NCBI GenBank assembly: GCA_944324645.1
Contig: CALUXB010000002.1
Coordinates: 62,001 to 126,000, forward strand
Direction: 5' to 3'
Length of the DNA: 64,000 nucleotides
Source of the DNA: an uncultured Elusimicrobiales bacterium
GTDB taxonomy: Bacteria; Elusimicrobiota; Elusimicrobia; Elusimicrobiales; Elusimicrobiaceae
Below, piece after piece: positions 8,970 through 16,906 of the stretch. Every line of letters begins with the position of its first letter. Positions within the stretch are counted from its first letter, which is position 1. Below the pieces are notes generated by a model. The model saw only the letters and a program-made list of their open reading frames with translations. It searched no databases and was not told where the DNA came from. Made by a program: the position numbers and the translations under genes.

Positions 8970-9110
8970 GGCAAAGAAAACATACCCCCAACAAGACCAT
9001 TTTACCCCGCCCAGCGCGTGTGGGTGGCAGAAGAGGGACGTTTGCCTAAAGAAGAACCTTTGCAGGAAGAGTTTGGCTATAACGATTGGGGCATTTATCC
9101 CGGTGCATAA
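8943..9110 (+). pseudogene. Possible C-terminal gene remnant without a start codon
   Basis: One frame is open for 55 codons between a TAA at 8940 and a TAA at 9108. It contains no ATG, and the only in-frame GTG or TTG starts (e.g. GTG 9018) lack a ribosome site. The last 30 codons read like real protein (RVWVAEEGRLPKEEPLQEEF, then an aromatic Gly/Pro end) with codon use like the neighbours. It ends 10 nt before the ClpX-like ATG, as an operon neighbour would. It could be the tail of a decayed upstream gene or chance. Confidence 0.3.
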
Positions 9111-9120
9111 GGAAAGAAAT

Positions 9121-10488
9121 ATGAAAACAACAGATCAAGATACAAGCATTAAAAAATATACTTCCCGCACGGAATTGATTGAGCAATTAACCCGTTGGCA
9201 CGCCAAATGCGGCGTGGCAATACGCCAAGCCGAGTGTGTGGAACTGTTTAAAGAAATTTGCGCCCGGCTGAAAAAAACCAATGGCAAAAAAGTGCCTATG
9301 GCTGCCTTGGTGCAAGAGTATAACTTAAACGACACAGAACTGTTTTTGCTGTTGTTTTTGGCCACCTCGCAGTTATTGCGGCTTGTTACGCCATCTACTT
9401 GCAAAGCAACCGCCTTGCTGCAAACGGCCCAAACATTTGCATCTTCCAAAGAGGTATTGGAAACTCTTTTTGACGGCAAAAGCGTGCTTTTTAGCAAGAA
9501 GATTTTAGTTCTATCCGGCGGATTGGTAGATATCAAGAAAAATCCGCTTTTGGCTCCACCGCTCCAAACAGACCGCCCCACCCGACGCACCTTCAACGCC
9601 CGGCGCGTGCTGGCTGAGTTAAATAAATATGTTATCGGGCAGGAGGAAGCCAAAAAGCAGTTGGTGGCAGGCATCTTTGAACATTTGGCCAAATGTGCCC
9701 AAAGCCCCAATATTCCTTTTACCAAAAACAACATTTTTATCAGCGGACCGACGGGCTGCGGAAAAACGTATTTATGCCAGTCTTTAGCGCGCATTTTAAA
9801 AATCCCGTTTGTTCACGCGGACGCTTCCCAATACACGCAGACAGGTTATACCGGTATGAGCGTAGGCAATATTTTACAGCCGCTGCAAGCTTTGGCAAAA
9901 GGCAGGAAACTGCCGCTTTCTATCGTGTTTATTGACGAAATTGACAAACTGCGCGAAGGGAGCGAGCGCTGGGGCGTTTCATCGGGGAATGTTCAGGCGG
10001 AACTGCTGCGTATGATAGAAAGCAGGCTCTTTATTACAGAAGACCCCCTCTCCCACAAAACAGATGAGTGGGACCTTTCCAAAGTGCTCTTTGCAGTAGG
10101 CGGCGCTTTTGAAAAATTGCAGGTAAAACACGCGGATAAATCCGTCGGATTTACTCCGGCCGGCACCGTGCGCAAAGAAGCCCTGTCTGCCGATGATTAC
10201 ATTGACTATGGAATGCTGCCGGAATTTATGGGCCGCTTCTCATATTTTGTACAGTTGCGTCCGTTGGCTAAAGAAGATTTGCGCCAAATTTTGCTCAACC
10301 CCTACAACGGGCCCATCAGCCAATATGAAAAGCTCCTGCATACTTCTGCCGCTATTGGTCAGGAACTGGTGGAACAAATAGTCAACCAAGCCTATGAGCG
10401 GCGTTTGGGGGCGCGAGGGCTTCACCAGCAGGTGGGAATGCTGTTTCAAGAGCAATTTTTACAGCAAACCGTAAAGGTGTGTTTATAG
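9121..10488 (+). CDS. ClpX-like AAA+ unfoldase with a non-zinc N-terminal domain
   Basis: This 455-residue AAA+ ATPase is probably a hexameric protein unfoldase. From residue 160 on it follows ClpX closely: GPTGCGKT (Walker A, 209-216), pore loop GYTG (242-245), IVFIDEID (Walker B, 268-275), LPEFMGRF with the arginine finger (366-373) and GARGL (sensor 2, 430-434). SVGF at 341-344 sits where ClpX carries its ClpP-docking IGF loop, so ClpP binding is plausible. The N-terminal 150 residues lack the ClpX four-Cys zinc domain and instead form a helical, Leu-rich domain (ELFLLLFLATSQLL at 73-86). ATG 9121 has an upstream AAGGAAAG; an in-frame TTG at 8905 lies inside the terminator and is rejected. 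The next gene follows after 9 nt. Confidence 0.85.
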   Translation: MKTTDQDTSIKKYTSRTELIEQLTRWHAKCGVAIRQAECVELFKEICARLKKTNGKKVPMAALVQEYNLNDTELFLLLFLATSQLLRLVTPSTCKATALLQTAQTFASSKEVLETLFDGKSVLFSKKILVLSGGLVDIKKNPLLAPPLQTDRPTRRTFNARRVLAELNKYVIGQEEAKKQLVAGIFEHLAKCAQSPNIPFTKNNIFISGPTGCGKTYLCQSLARILKIPFVHADASQYTQTGYTGMSVGNILQPLQALAKGRKLPLSIVFIDEIDKLREGSERWGVSSGNVQAELLRMIESRLFITEDPLSHKTDEWDLSKVLFAVGGAFEKLQVKHADKSVGFTPAGTVRKEALSADDYIDYGMLPEFMGRFSYFVQLRPLAKEDLRQILLNPYNGPISQYEKLLHTSAAIGQELVEQIVNQAYERRLGARGLHQQVGMLFQEQFLQQTVKVCL

Positions 10489-10497
10489 GAGGAAGTT

Positions 10498-11010
10498 ATG
10501 AATGTATATGCTCAAATCGTGCAGTTTTTTGACCAATTGGAGCAACAGCGCCGGGCGGTGTTAAACCGTTTGCCGGTAAAAGGGTATGCCAGTACGCAGC
10601 AGTTATACCAAGCGTGCACCCAATGGATAAATTTAGAGCGCGGCCCGTTTTACAGAAACGGCTACAAGGAGCATTTTGAAAACATTTGCGCCAATCTGCG
10701 CCACCCGGACAGCCAGCACTTGGCCCTGGCCTTTTTTGCCAAGCTGAATAATTTAAGCAATATGCAGTTGTTTTTGCTAATTCGGTTGCTGACGGTAACG
10801 GTTCAGGGCAATTGCTTGTGGGACAACCTGTTGGAAACCTACACGGACCGAGCCCAAGCTTTGTTTTCGGAAAAAGACTGGCAAAGCATTTTCCACCCCG
10901 TGCAGGACACTTATACACTGGGTAATGTGCTGCAATACAACCAACGGACGGTCTGTTTAATGCGGCCGCATTTGCATATCAAACAATTTTTGGGAGTTCT
11001 TCCCAAATAA
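10498..11010 (+). CDS. Small protein resembling the N-domain of the preceding ClpX-like protein
   Basis: I do not recognise a named family for this 170-residue protein. It starts 9 nt after the ClpX-like gene with a perfect GGAGG site, so the two are co-transcribed. Its middle (residues 55-115: ENICANLRH, then NLSNMQLFLLIRLLTVTV) resembles residues 42-90 of the ClpX-like protein (KEICARLKK, NLNDTELFLLLFLATSQL) in spacing and hydrophobic pattern. A sensible inference is that it is an adaptor, inhibitor or substrate-handling partner built from the same domain. It has no signal peptide or membrane span and no catalytic motif that I can see. Confidence 0.7.
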   Translation: MNVYAQIVQFFDQLEQQRRAVLNRLPVKGYASTQQLYQACTQWINLERGPFYRNGYKEHFENICANLRHPDSQHLALAFFAKLNNLSNMQLFLLIRLLTVTVQGNCLWDNLLETYTDRAQALFSEKDWQSIFHPVQDTYTLGNVLQYNQRTVCLMRPHLHIKQFLGVLPK

Positions 11011-11352
11011 AACAAAGAGCGAATACTGCTGTTCTTTGGTCCCTTGCTGCGGGCAGGCTATGCAGCGGAAATCCGCCATCACATAGCTACAGTAACATAA
11101 AGTGGGATATGCGTTTTGAACGTATGCATTGTGCAAAAGCAGATGCCGCAGCACCCATTATCGCCAAGCAAGCAGACGACCCTTTCTTCGGGCGGCTTCC
11201 GCAGCTGAAATGGTGGGTTCATTCATAAAACAATAGGCTAAAAACCGGGGCCTCGGTACGGGCCCCTTTATTTTTGCCAAACTACGCAAAAAACTTTCTA
11301 TAGAAAAAGCGCTTCTCCAAGCGGCGACCCCAAAAGCCGCCAAGAGAATTTG
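11011..11352. other. Convergent intergenic region, no gene recognised
   Basis: The 342 nt between the small protein and the end of the DUF262 operon hold a terminator at 11247-11275 and several short GC-rich inverted segments. A 61-codon minus-strand frame (11158-11343) has no ribosome site and reads like noise. I see no RNA gene. Confidence 0.5.
11247..11275 (+). terminator. Intrinsic terminator
   Basis: GGGGCC (11247-11252) pairs with GGCCCC (11261-11266), followed by TTTATTTTT. It should end the ClpX-like operon, well downstream of its last stop codon. Confidence 0.75.
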
Positions 11353-13515
11353 TTAGGAGCTTTTTGTTAAAGAAGCAGATAATAAATTGTTATTCTGCAA
11401 ATAAGCCTGCAGGAGCTCTATTCTGTTTTCAACGTCAACGCCTTCACTATTTTGCTTGATAGGAAGAATGTGCACCAAACTTCCGTCGCTTTGATAATGC
11501 TCGTACCGGTCATTTTGGCTCTCAATATAATCGTCATCGCGCAACAAAATTCTTCTGCCATACGATGCCCGGGACAGTTCCTTAGGAGCGGCTATTTTAA
11601 GATAGGGGTTATATGAATTTTCAGACAGTTCTTTCTCCGTTTTCATTACCACAAACATATAAGGGTTTTGTTCTGCATTTGCATTATAGAATTTGCCGGA
11701 GCCCGCTCTAAACTCTGGATATTTGACATAGTAGTAATTAAAAGGGAACTCTTTTTTTTCTTCACAAGCGGAAAGATAGGCGTTGATTATTTGCTCTAAA
11801 AACAGGTTGTCAAAGCTTTCCCCTTCCTGTTTCTGATTTAACAAACTGTGCAAACAGTGCAACGTATTTTCAAAATATGCATTTTTGCCCCGGTGGAACA
11901 ATCTTTTCCAGGAGAGAGGCTGAGCAGAAGCATATTGATAGCGCACATCGTTTTCCTTTTGGCAATAATTGCCCATAGTCATCAAGGCGCAATTTACTTT
12001 ATCCAAATCGCATTGAAACAGGGATTGAAAGCGCTTAAGATAGAACAGATTATTCATCCCAATAATAGCCGTTTGACCATAAAGCAGGGGATGATTTTCC
12101 AGCTCAAAGAGTGCACCGGCGCTATGGGGCTGTTCTTGCAAAAATAGCCGTTTTTTTTCTTCCTCGTCCAGTTGGAATCTATTAAAAGTCTTTCCCCGCT
12201 GTTCGTTGATTTGACCGGTCAAGATAATATGCCGTACCTGCTCCAGCATCTTGCACATAGGATTATTGTCTTTTCTGATGGCAATTTCGTCTTCAGAGTT
12301 TCGTATTAAATTGTTGATAATTCGTATGCGTCTGTAAAAATCAGCCTCATTTACTGTATTTCTATTTAACAGGTATATGATTACCGCATATAAAAAGATG
12401 CTCTTTCCTAACGTAAAAACCTTGTTATTTAGGCAATCTCCCAAAACATCTATATCGTAGTTATCTGCTACGACAATCTTTTGTTTCTCGCATTTTTTAG
12501 TTATAAAAGAGCTAAAAAAGTCATAAGGCGTTGCGGTTTCTTTACTAAAAACAACTTGCCAACAATCAAAATATTTTTCAAGGGTTTTAATATGGGTGCT
12601 GTCGGAAAAAAACTGCAACAAGGTGTCAAAATCAGGCGCCAGCTCCGCCGGTTCCCCTTGTTCGTAAGATATGATATGGTAGAGAAAGCGAATGTAATTT
12701 AGGAATCGCTCATCTACCTGGCAGTCGTCTTGTTTGGCGTAAATCCAGATTAAGTCTGTCCATTCATTATCAAATTTATTGATAATAGCCTCCACCTCCT
12801 GTCTAGGCAGGGCTGCTTTTTTGAGCAAGTTTGATTCCAACTCCGCTTTTAACAATTCAAAATTTGTAAGCGGCTTTCCGCGGGAGTTCATTTTGATATA
12901 TATATCATCGCTAAACCCCATTGTTATATCCATAAAATAGAATTGGATTAATTTTTTATTTAACAGTTTATCCCAAATATGCTCTATTCCTTTAAAATGC
13001 TCGTTTATAGCATCCAGCATTCTCAGCACAGATTCTATAGTGGGATCTTTCTTCCAGTTTAGAGGGAACCAAGATTGGTTGATGATATCTTGGCTAATAT
13101 CTTCTTGAAAAGAAGGCGAAAATGCTATCAGCTCTTCAAAAAACTCTCTTGCGCTCGGCCGGGTTTCATATGTAAATCGCGCAAGAAAAGCACAGGCATC
13201 TGGGGCTATATTTTCTTTTTTGGCCGCATACCAATGCAGCAGGAATAACGTGGTAAGACGTTGCTGTCCGTCCAGCAGAGTCCTTACGTTATTTTCCACA
13301 TTGCCATAAATAAAATCCAATATAAGTGGTTTTTCCTCTGTTAGAGCCGCCGCCAATACTTTTAAAAATTCCGTTCTTTTTTTACTTTCTGATTTTCTGC
13401 CTTGGGCATAATCACGCTGGATTTTGGGAATGACAATATACTGCTCTTTGTCAAGAATTTCCACAAAAGAGCAAAGATGTCCTTCTTTATAGTCTTTTTC
13501 CGTTTCGTTTTCCAT
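11353..13515 (-). CDS. DUF262 protein A (GmrS/ParB-like nuclease-fold domain, 720 aa)
   Basis: DUF262 is the ParB/Srx-like NTP-hydrolysing and DNA-acting domain of GmrSD, BrxU and SspE, which restrict modified phage DNA. The N-terminus has both conserved signatures: IQRDYAQGR (residues 32-40) and LDGQQRLTTL (81-90), the nucleotide-binding motif. About 600 further residues are helical and include FELENHPLLYGQTA near 480, seen in other long DUF262 proteins. I see no clear HNH motif. Its ATG overlaps the stop of protein B by 1 nt (TAATG), so they are translated together and probably function together. A GGAGAA site precedes the start. Confidence 0.82.
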   Translation of the reverse strand: MENETEKDYKEGHLCSFVEILDKEQYIVIPKIQRDYAQGRKSESKKRTEFLKVLAAALTEEKPLILDFIYGNVENNVRTLLDGQQRLTTLFLLHWYAAKKENIAPDACAFLARFTYETRPSAREFFEELIAFSPSFQEDISQDIINQSWFPLNWKKDPTIESVLRMLDAINEHFKGIEHIWDKLLNKKLIQFYFMDITMGFSDDIYIKMNSRGKPLTNFELLKAELESNLLKKAALPRQEVEAIINKFDNEWTDLIWIYAKQDDCQVDERFLNYIRFLYHIISYEQGEPAELAPDFDTLLQFFSDSTHIKTLEKYFDCWQVVFSKETATPYDFFSSFITKKCEKQKIVVADNYDIDVLGDCLNNKVFTLGKSIFLYAVIIYLLNRNTVNEADFYRRIRIINNLIRNSEDEIAIRKDNNPMCKMLEQVRHIILTGQINEQRGKTFNRFQLDEEEKKRLFLQEQPHSAGALFELENHPLLYGQTAIIGMNNLFYLKRFQSLFQCDLDKVNCALMTMGNYCQKENDVRYQYASAQPLSWKRLFHRGKNAYFENTLHCLHSLLNQKQEGESFDNLFLEQIINAYLSACEEKKEFPFNYYYVKYPEFRAGSGKFYNANAEQNPYMFVVMKTEKELSENSYNPYLKIAAPKELSRASYGRRILLRDDDYIESQNDRYEHYQSDGSLVHILPIKQNSEGVDVENRIELLQAYLQNNNLLSASLTKSS

Positions 13516-15173
13516 TAGTTATTCTCCTGCAGATAAGGGGCCAAAATCTTTCTGATTTCTTCCATATAGGCCGTCCGATCCGCTTCGCCCCAGAAATGAA
13601 GCTGGTTTTTATCAGAGGGGGTATAAGACTTCAAAAATACCATTCGGGTACAAAAAGGGATAAAATCCCCCCGCCGGTCCATTTTTATAATTTCATCACG
13701 TTTTACGGAAAAAACAGCGTTACTTAGGGCAATATTATTCTCATTTTTCAATAAAGCAAGGTTCTTTATGGAGTTTATATATTCTTTATTTGCATCATCT
13801 TTACTAGACAGCTTGGCTATCACTTTCTCTTGCAAGTACTTGAAAGTCTTGCCATTGATGTTGGGCATAGCTTCATCTATCTCCTGAAGCAGTTCACTTT
13901 GGCTGTCAATTTTAGCAATTGATTCTTTATGCAGCTTTAGCCACTCTTTCCAATGTTCCTGTTTGGTTAGTCCCTCTGATTTACGGGCGTGTATATGTTC
14001 CAGTGTCCAATCACAATTTTTATACTTAAAAAAAGGGAACCGCTGCTCTTCTTTAAAAGCGTGAATGCTTTCCACATTAAACAAAAGCAAAATCCGTTTC
14101 AGCAAATCAGCGTCCCGCTCATAGTCCAAGTCTTCCAGGTTATAACCGGCCTTTTGGGAAATGCTTTTTCTGATAAGCCCCGCAAGCGCGGCCTTAAATT
14201 CTTTTTTTGTTTTATTTTCTTTTTCTTGGAATATACGGGCAAGAGTGCTCTCTTTGGAGGCTATAAGATAACCGATTTTATGGTACAACTCTTTATCCTC
14301 ATACCAATCTTTTAAGTGAAGAAACGCTTTTTGAATAATAGACCAAAGCTCCTTTACCGTTTTGCCTTCTTTTATTTTTGTATTGAAATAAAAAAATGTA
14401 AAGTAACGCTCTTTGGTGTTTTCTTTTTTTTGCGCAATCAAATCCAAGATAAGATCTACCCGGGTGGGATACTCTGAGTCTTTTTCTTTAGATACATTCG
14501 TTAAAAACAACCAAAAAGACTCATTATGCAAGTCCTTCTCCATCGCATCCCATTGGAGAGCAATTTCATCTTTTTGTTTCTCTTCGGAATTTCTAATAAA
14601 AAGGGCCTTTACCAGTTCCGAGCTTGTAAGGTAAATTTTATCTTTATTTAAACGTTTAAACAGGGCCACGGGGTCTTCGTTTAAATCAATTTCATACCAA
14701 ATTACGCTTACATAGCGTAAATATTCAAATATTTTTTGTACGCGTAAAGTAATATCCTTTGAAAACCAGTTTTTAATTATTTTATAAGCTTCCGCCATAA
14801 AATAAAAATCAATGTTTTCATTGCTGCAAGAATCAGCATTAATACTTTCTAAAAATTCTTCCGATTTTTTTCTGTTTTGATAGGAAAGTTTAAAAGCGGG
14901 TTCTGGACAAAAAGCAGGAACCGTATTGTGCATATACTTATAAATAAGATACAGGGTGGTCAGCCTTTGCTGGCCGTCAACCAGTTCATAGAAATCTTCC
15001 CTCTTTTTAATCACAATGGGCTGCAGACAATAGTTTTTTTCCCCATTTTCAAAGATATCATCTAACATCACCTCTATTTCTTCTTTACCCCAACGGTAGC
15101 CACGTTGATAAGAAGGAACGAGAAAAATTCCCTTTATTTTATTGATTTCTTTGAGACTGATTTTATTATTCAT
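13515..15173 (-). CDS. DUF262-DUF1524 protein B (GmrSD-like, 552 aa)
   Basis: This is a probable nucleotide-dependent endonuclease of the type IV restriction kind. The DUF262 part shows YQRGYRWG (residues 22-29) and VDGQQRLTTLY (65-75). The C-terminal DUF1524 (HNH-like) part has WTLEHIHAR (389-397), whose His pair is the usual metal site. This is followed by NLALLKNENNIALSN and a Lys/Arg-rich end, which are also family-typical. It is the first gene of a two-gene operon. Two full DUF262 proteins in tandem differ from classic GmrSD (one S and one D domain). No dnd, ssp or brx genes lie in the window. Confidence 0.85.
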   Translation of the reverse strand: MNNKISLKEINKIKGIFLVPSYQRGYRWGKEEIEVMLDDIFENGEKNYCLQPIVIKKREDFYELVDGQQRLTTLYLIYKYMHNTVPAFCPEPAFKLSYQNRKKSEEFLESINADSCSNENIDFYFMAEAYKIIKNWFSKDITLRVQKIFEYLRYVSVIWYEIDLNEDPVALFKRLNKDKIYLTSSELVKALFIRNSEEKQKDEIALQWDAMEKDLHNESFWLFLTNVSKEKDSEYPTRVDLILDLIAQKKENTKERYFTFFYFNTKIKEGKTVKELWSIIQKAFLHLKDWYEDKELYHKIGYLIASKESTLARIFQEKENKTKKEFKAALAGLIRKSISQKAGYNLEDLDYERDADLLKRILLLFNVESIHAFKEEQRFPFFKYKNCDWTLEHIHARKSEGLTKQEHWKEWLKLHKESIAKIDSQSELLQEIDEAMPNINGKTFKYLQEKVIAKLSSKDDANKEYINSIKNLALLKNENNIALSNAVFSVKRDEIIKMDRRGDFIPFCTRMVFLKSYTPSDKNQLHFWGEADRTAYMEEIRKILAPYLQENN

Positions 15174-15214
15174 ATACGGTCCCGCATTTTAAATCCAGCA
15201 TAGATATTTTTTAG

Positions 15215-15220
15215 ATTATA
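15215..15220 (-). promoter_or_regulatory. Possible -10 box of the DUF262 operon
   Basis: The minus strand reads TATAAT here, about 42 nt before the operon ATG, in very AT-rich DNA. No good -35 is visible, so this is tentative. Confidence 0.35.
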
Positions 15221-15329
15221 TAAATTTTAAGAAATACTTTATTTTGCCACTAAATAAGATCCAAATAATGCTTTATGCTCCCTCCAAAGGATACCCTACA
15301 CCAGGGAAATAGCAACCTAAAAGGAGAAA

Positions 15330-15363
15330 CTTTGAAATATTGCCAAAAGGCAAAATTTCAAAG
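15330..15363. repeat. 34-nt near-perfect inverted repeat upstream of the DUF262 operon
   Basis: CTTTGAAAT-A-TTGCC-AAAA-GGCAA-A-ATTTCAAAG has 14 paired positions per arm broken by one A/A mismatch, with a 4-nt loop. It has no good T-run on either strand, so an operator or protein-binding site is as likely as a terminator. The 417-nt gap 15174-15590 holds otherwise only a terminator and AT-rich sequence. Confidence 0.7.
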
Positions 15364-15534
15364 AAATGCTCTAAAATCGCAATTATCCATTTTTTCCAAA
15401 AGTCCGGGAAGGAAAATCTTACTTGTAAAAAACCACGCTTACGCGCGGTTTTAAATCTGCGCCCGGTGCAGGGGTGGAACAACAGCAAGAAGGAAGCATT
15501 TAAAATACGCAAAAGTTCCATATGGAAAGCAAAT

Positions 15535-15564
15535 AAAAATCCCCGGATGGATCCGGGGATTTTT
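15535..15564 (-). terminator. Intrinsic terminator after tRNA-Arg
   Basis: ATCCCCGGAT and ATCCGGGGAT pair across a GG loop and are flanked by A5 and T5, so it works in both directions. It lies 27 nt downstream of the minus-strand tRNA. Confidence 0.85.
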
Positions 15565-15590
15565 AAATCAACAACACTTTCGTCGGTAAA

Positions 15591-15665
15591 TGGTGCGCCC
15601 AACAGGAATCGAACTTGTATCTTCAGCTCCGCAGGCTGACACTCTATCCATTGAGCTATGGGCGC
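15591..15665 (-). tRNA. tRNA-Arg, anticodon GCG as read
   Basis: The minus strand folds into a cloverleaf with acceptor GCGCCCA/TGGGCGC, D-stem GCTC/GAGT (one wobble), anticodon stem TCAGC/GCTGA with loop CTGCGGA, and T-loop TTCGATT. The T-stem ACAAG/CCTGT has one A-C mismatch. A discriminator A and encoded CCA (15591-15593) follow. The anticodon GCG would read CGU/CGC with an unmodified G, whereas bacteria usually use ACG. Confidence 0.88.
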
Positions 15666-15787
15666 TAAAAACGGATATTTTTACAACCTGTTTTTTACTA
15701 CTCATTTATTTTAACATTTTTAAAACACATTTACAAAATTTTCTTTTTTCTGCTGGTAAAACAACCTAGACATCCTTCCCGCTCTCT

Positions 15788-16537
15788 TTACAAATACAAT
15801 ATTTTAAATCCCATACTAAAAGTCCAATCGCGTGATTTCCAATTTCCCCCCAAATGCGCGCCGGGTTTAATATACAACGCAGTGCCTGGGTTCACCATCA
15901 CACCTATTTCACTCTCCCAAATTAACTCCGCCTGCCCAGAATGTTTGTAATCTACATAATATTGTGGGTCAAAAGTCACCCACCATTGTGCGTCAGCCAT
16001 ATACGTTAGTAACAAGCGCCAGCGGGCATAGTTAGAATCTTCTTTGTTTCCCTGGCCCGCTACCGAAAAATATTGCTTATAGCCTGCCGCCACAAAAAAG
16101 TTGGTACTTACGGGCACCAAAGCAAATACCGCGGGCGAAACTATCCATTTACTACCGCCCAATAAATCATCGGTAGCAGTGGGCAGATACGTATCCAACT
16201 TTACCCCCCAATCAACATAATGCACCGAATGAATTGCCTCTGCTGAAAGTAAAATATCCCCCAACCCATTTACAGATTTTTCTGGCGACTCAAAACGAGA
16301 AAGCGGCACCTCTATGCCGATATTATAATCCGGCGTAAAAGCATAATACATTTTGGTAGTCATCGTATTAACAGATACGCCGCCATCGTCGTCCACCACC
16401 GTAATAGCTGGTGAAAATTCCAGCGACGTTACATTACGCGACGGGGCCAAACCTGGGATACAAAACTTTTGGATTTGGGCAAAAGAAGGAACGGCGCACA
16501 ACCCCACTACAAAAAGCAAACTTATGCGCTTGAACAT
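15788..16537 (-). CDS. Secreted or outer-membrane beta-barrel-like protein
   Basis: This 249-residue protein has a clear signal peptide (MFKRISLLFVVGLCAVPSFA, cleaved after the Ala). The mature part is rich in alternating aromatic/hydrophobic strands (ITVVDDDGGVSVNT, MYYAFTPDYNIGIEVPLSRF, WWVTFDPQYYVDY) and ends in a strand with a terminal hydrophobic residue. This is the look of an outer-membrane barrel of the transporter/DUF3187 or MetA-pathway type. I chose ATG 16535-16537 over an upstream GTG because GGGAG precedes it correctly and the signal peptide starts there. It stands alone between two tRNA genes. Function unknown. Confidence 0.7.
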   Translation of the reverse strand: MFKRISLLFVVGLCAVPSFAQIQKFCIPGLAPSRNVTSLEFSPAITVVDDDGGVSVNTMTTKMYYAFTPDYNIGIEVPLSRFESPEKSVNGLGDILLSAEAIHSVHYVDWGVKLDTYLPTATDDLLGGSKWIVSPAVFALVPVSTNFFVAAGYKQYFSVAGQGNKEDSNYARWRLLLTYMADAQWWVTFDPQYYVDYKHSGQAELIWESEIGVMVNPGTALYIKPGAHLGGNWKSRDWTFSMGFKILYL

Positions 16538-16726
16538 ATGCTCTCCCACAGAACGAGATTAACTGCTGTCCTCAGTATAGCAACTATTTTGATTTTATGC
16601 CAGGGGAAAAACAAGTTAAACGCCAAGGACGCAATTCTCCTTTTTCTATCTCTCCTACAAACATTTCCGCAATATGATAAAATATAAAAAGAAATAGCGG
16701 TTTTTGCCGTTATCTATTATATTTTC

Positions 16727-16798
16727 GCGCCCGTAGTTCAATGGATAGAGCGTCAGCCTCCGAAGCTGGAAATGTGGGTTCGACTCCCGCCGGGCGCA
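16727..16798 (+). tRNA. tRNA-Arg(CCG)
   Basis: The cloverleaf has acceptor GCGCCCG/CGGGCGC, D-arm GTTC..GAGC, anticodon stem TCAGC/GCTGG, loop CTCCGAA giving anticodon CCG, and a T-arm with loop TTCGACT. The discriminator is A and CCA is not encoded, unlike the neighbouring tRNA-Arg. The two tRNAs are clearly related in sequence. Confidence 0.95.
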
Positions 16799-16906
16799 TT
16801 TTTTATTGGCACTTATTATCTTGCTTCGGCAACACATTCTTGCTATAACGCCAAACAAAGCTGTTGCAAAGCCGTTGTTTTCTATAAATTCAACAAATAT
16901 TTCATT

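Noticed and set aside
8905-9120. 72-codon N-terminal extension of the ClpX-like protein from a TTG
   Set aside because: It would start inside a terminator, has no ribosome site and its sequence is not protein-like. ATG 9121 is used.
11158-11343. 61-codon minus-strand frame
   Set aside because: No ribosome site, no family signal, and it spans a terminator.
15177-15600. Long frames on both strands between the DUF262 operon and tRNA-Arg
   Set aside because: They overlap each other and the terminator, and read as low-complexity noise.
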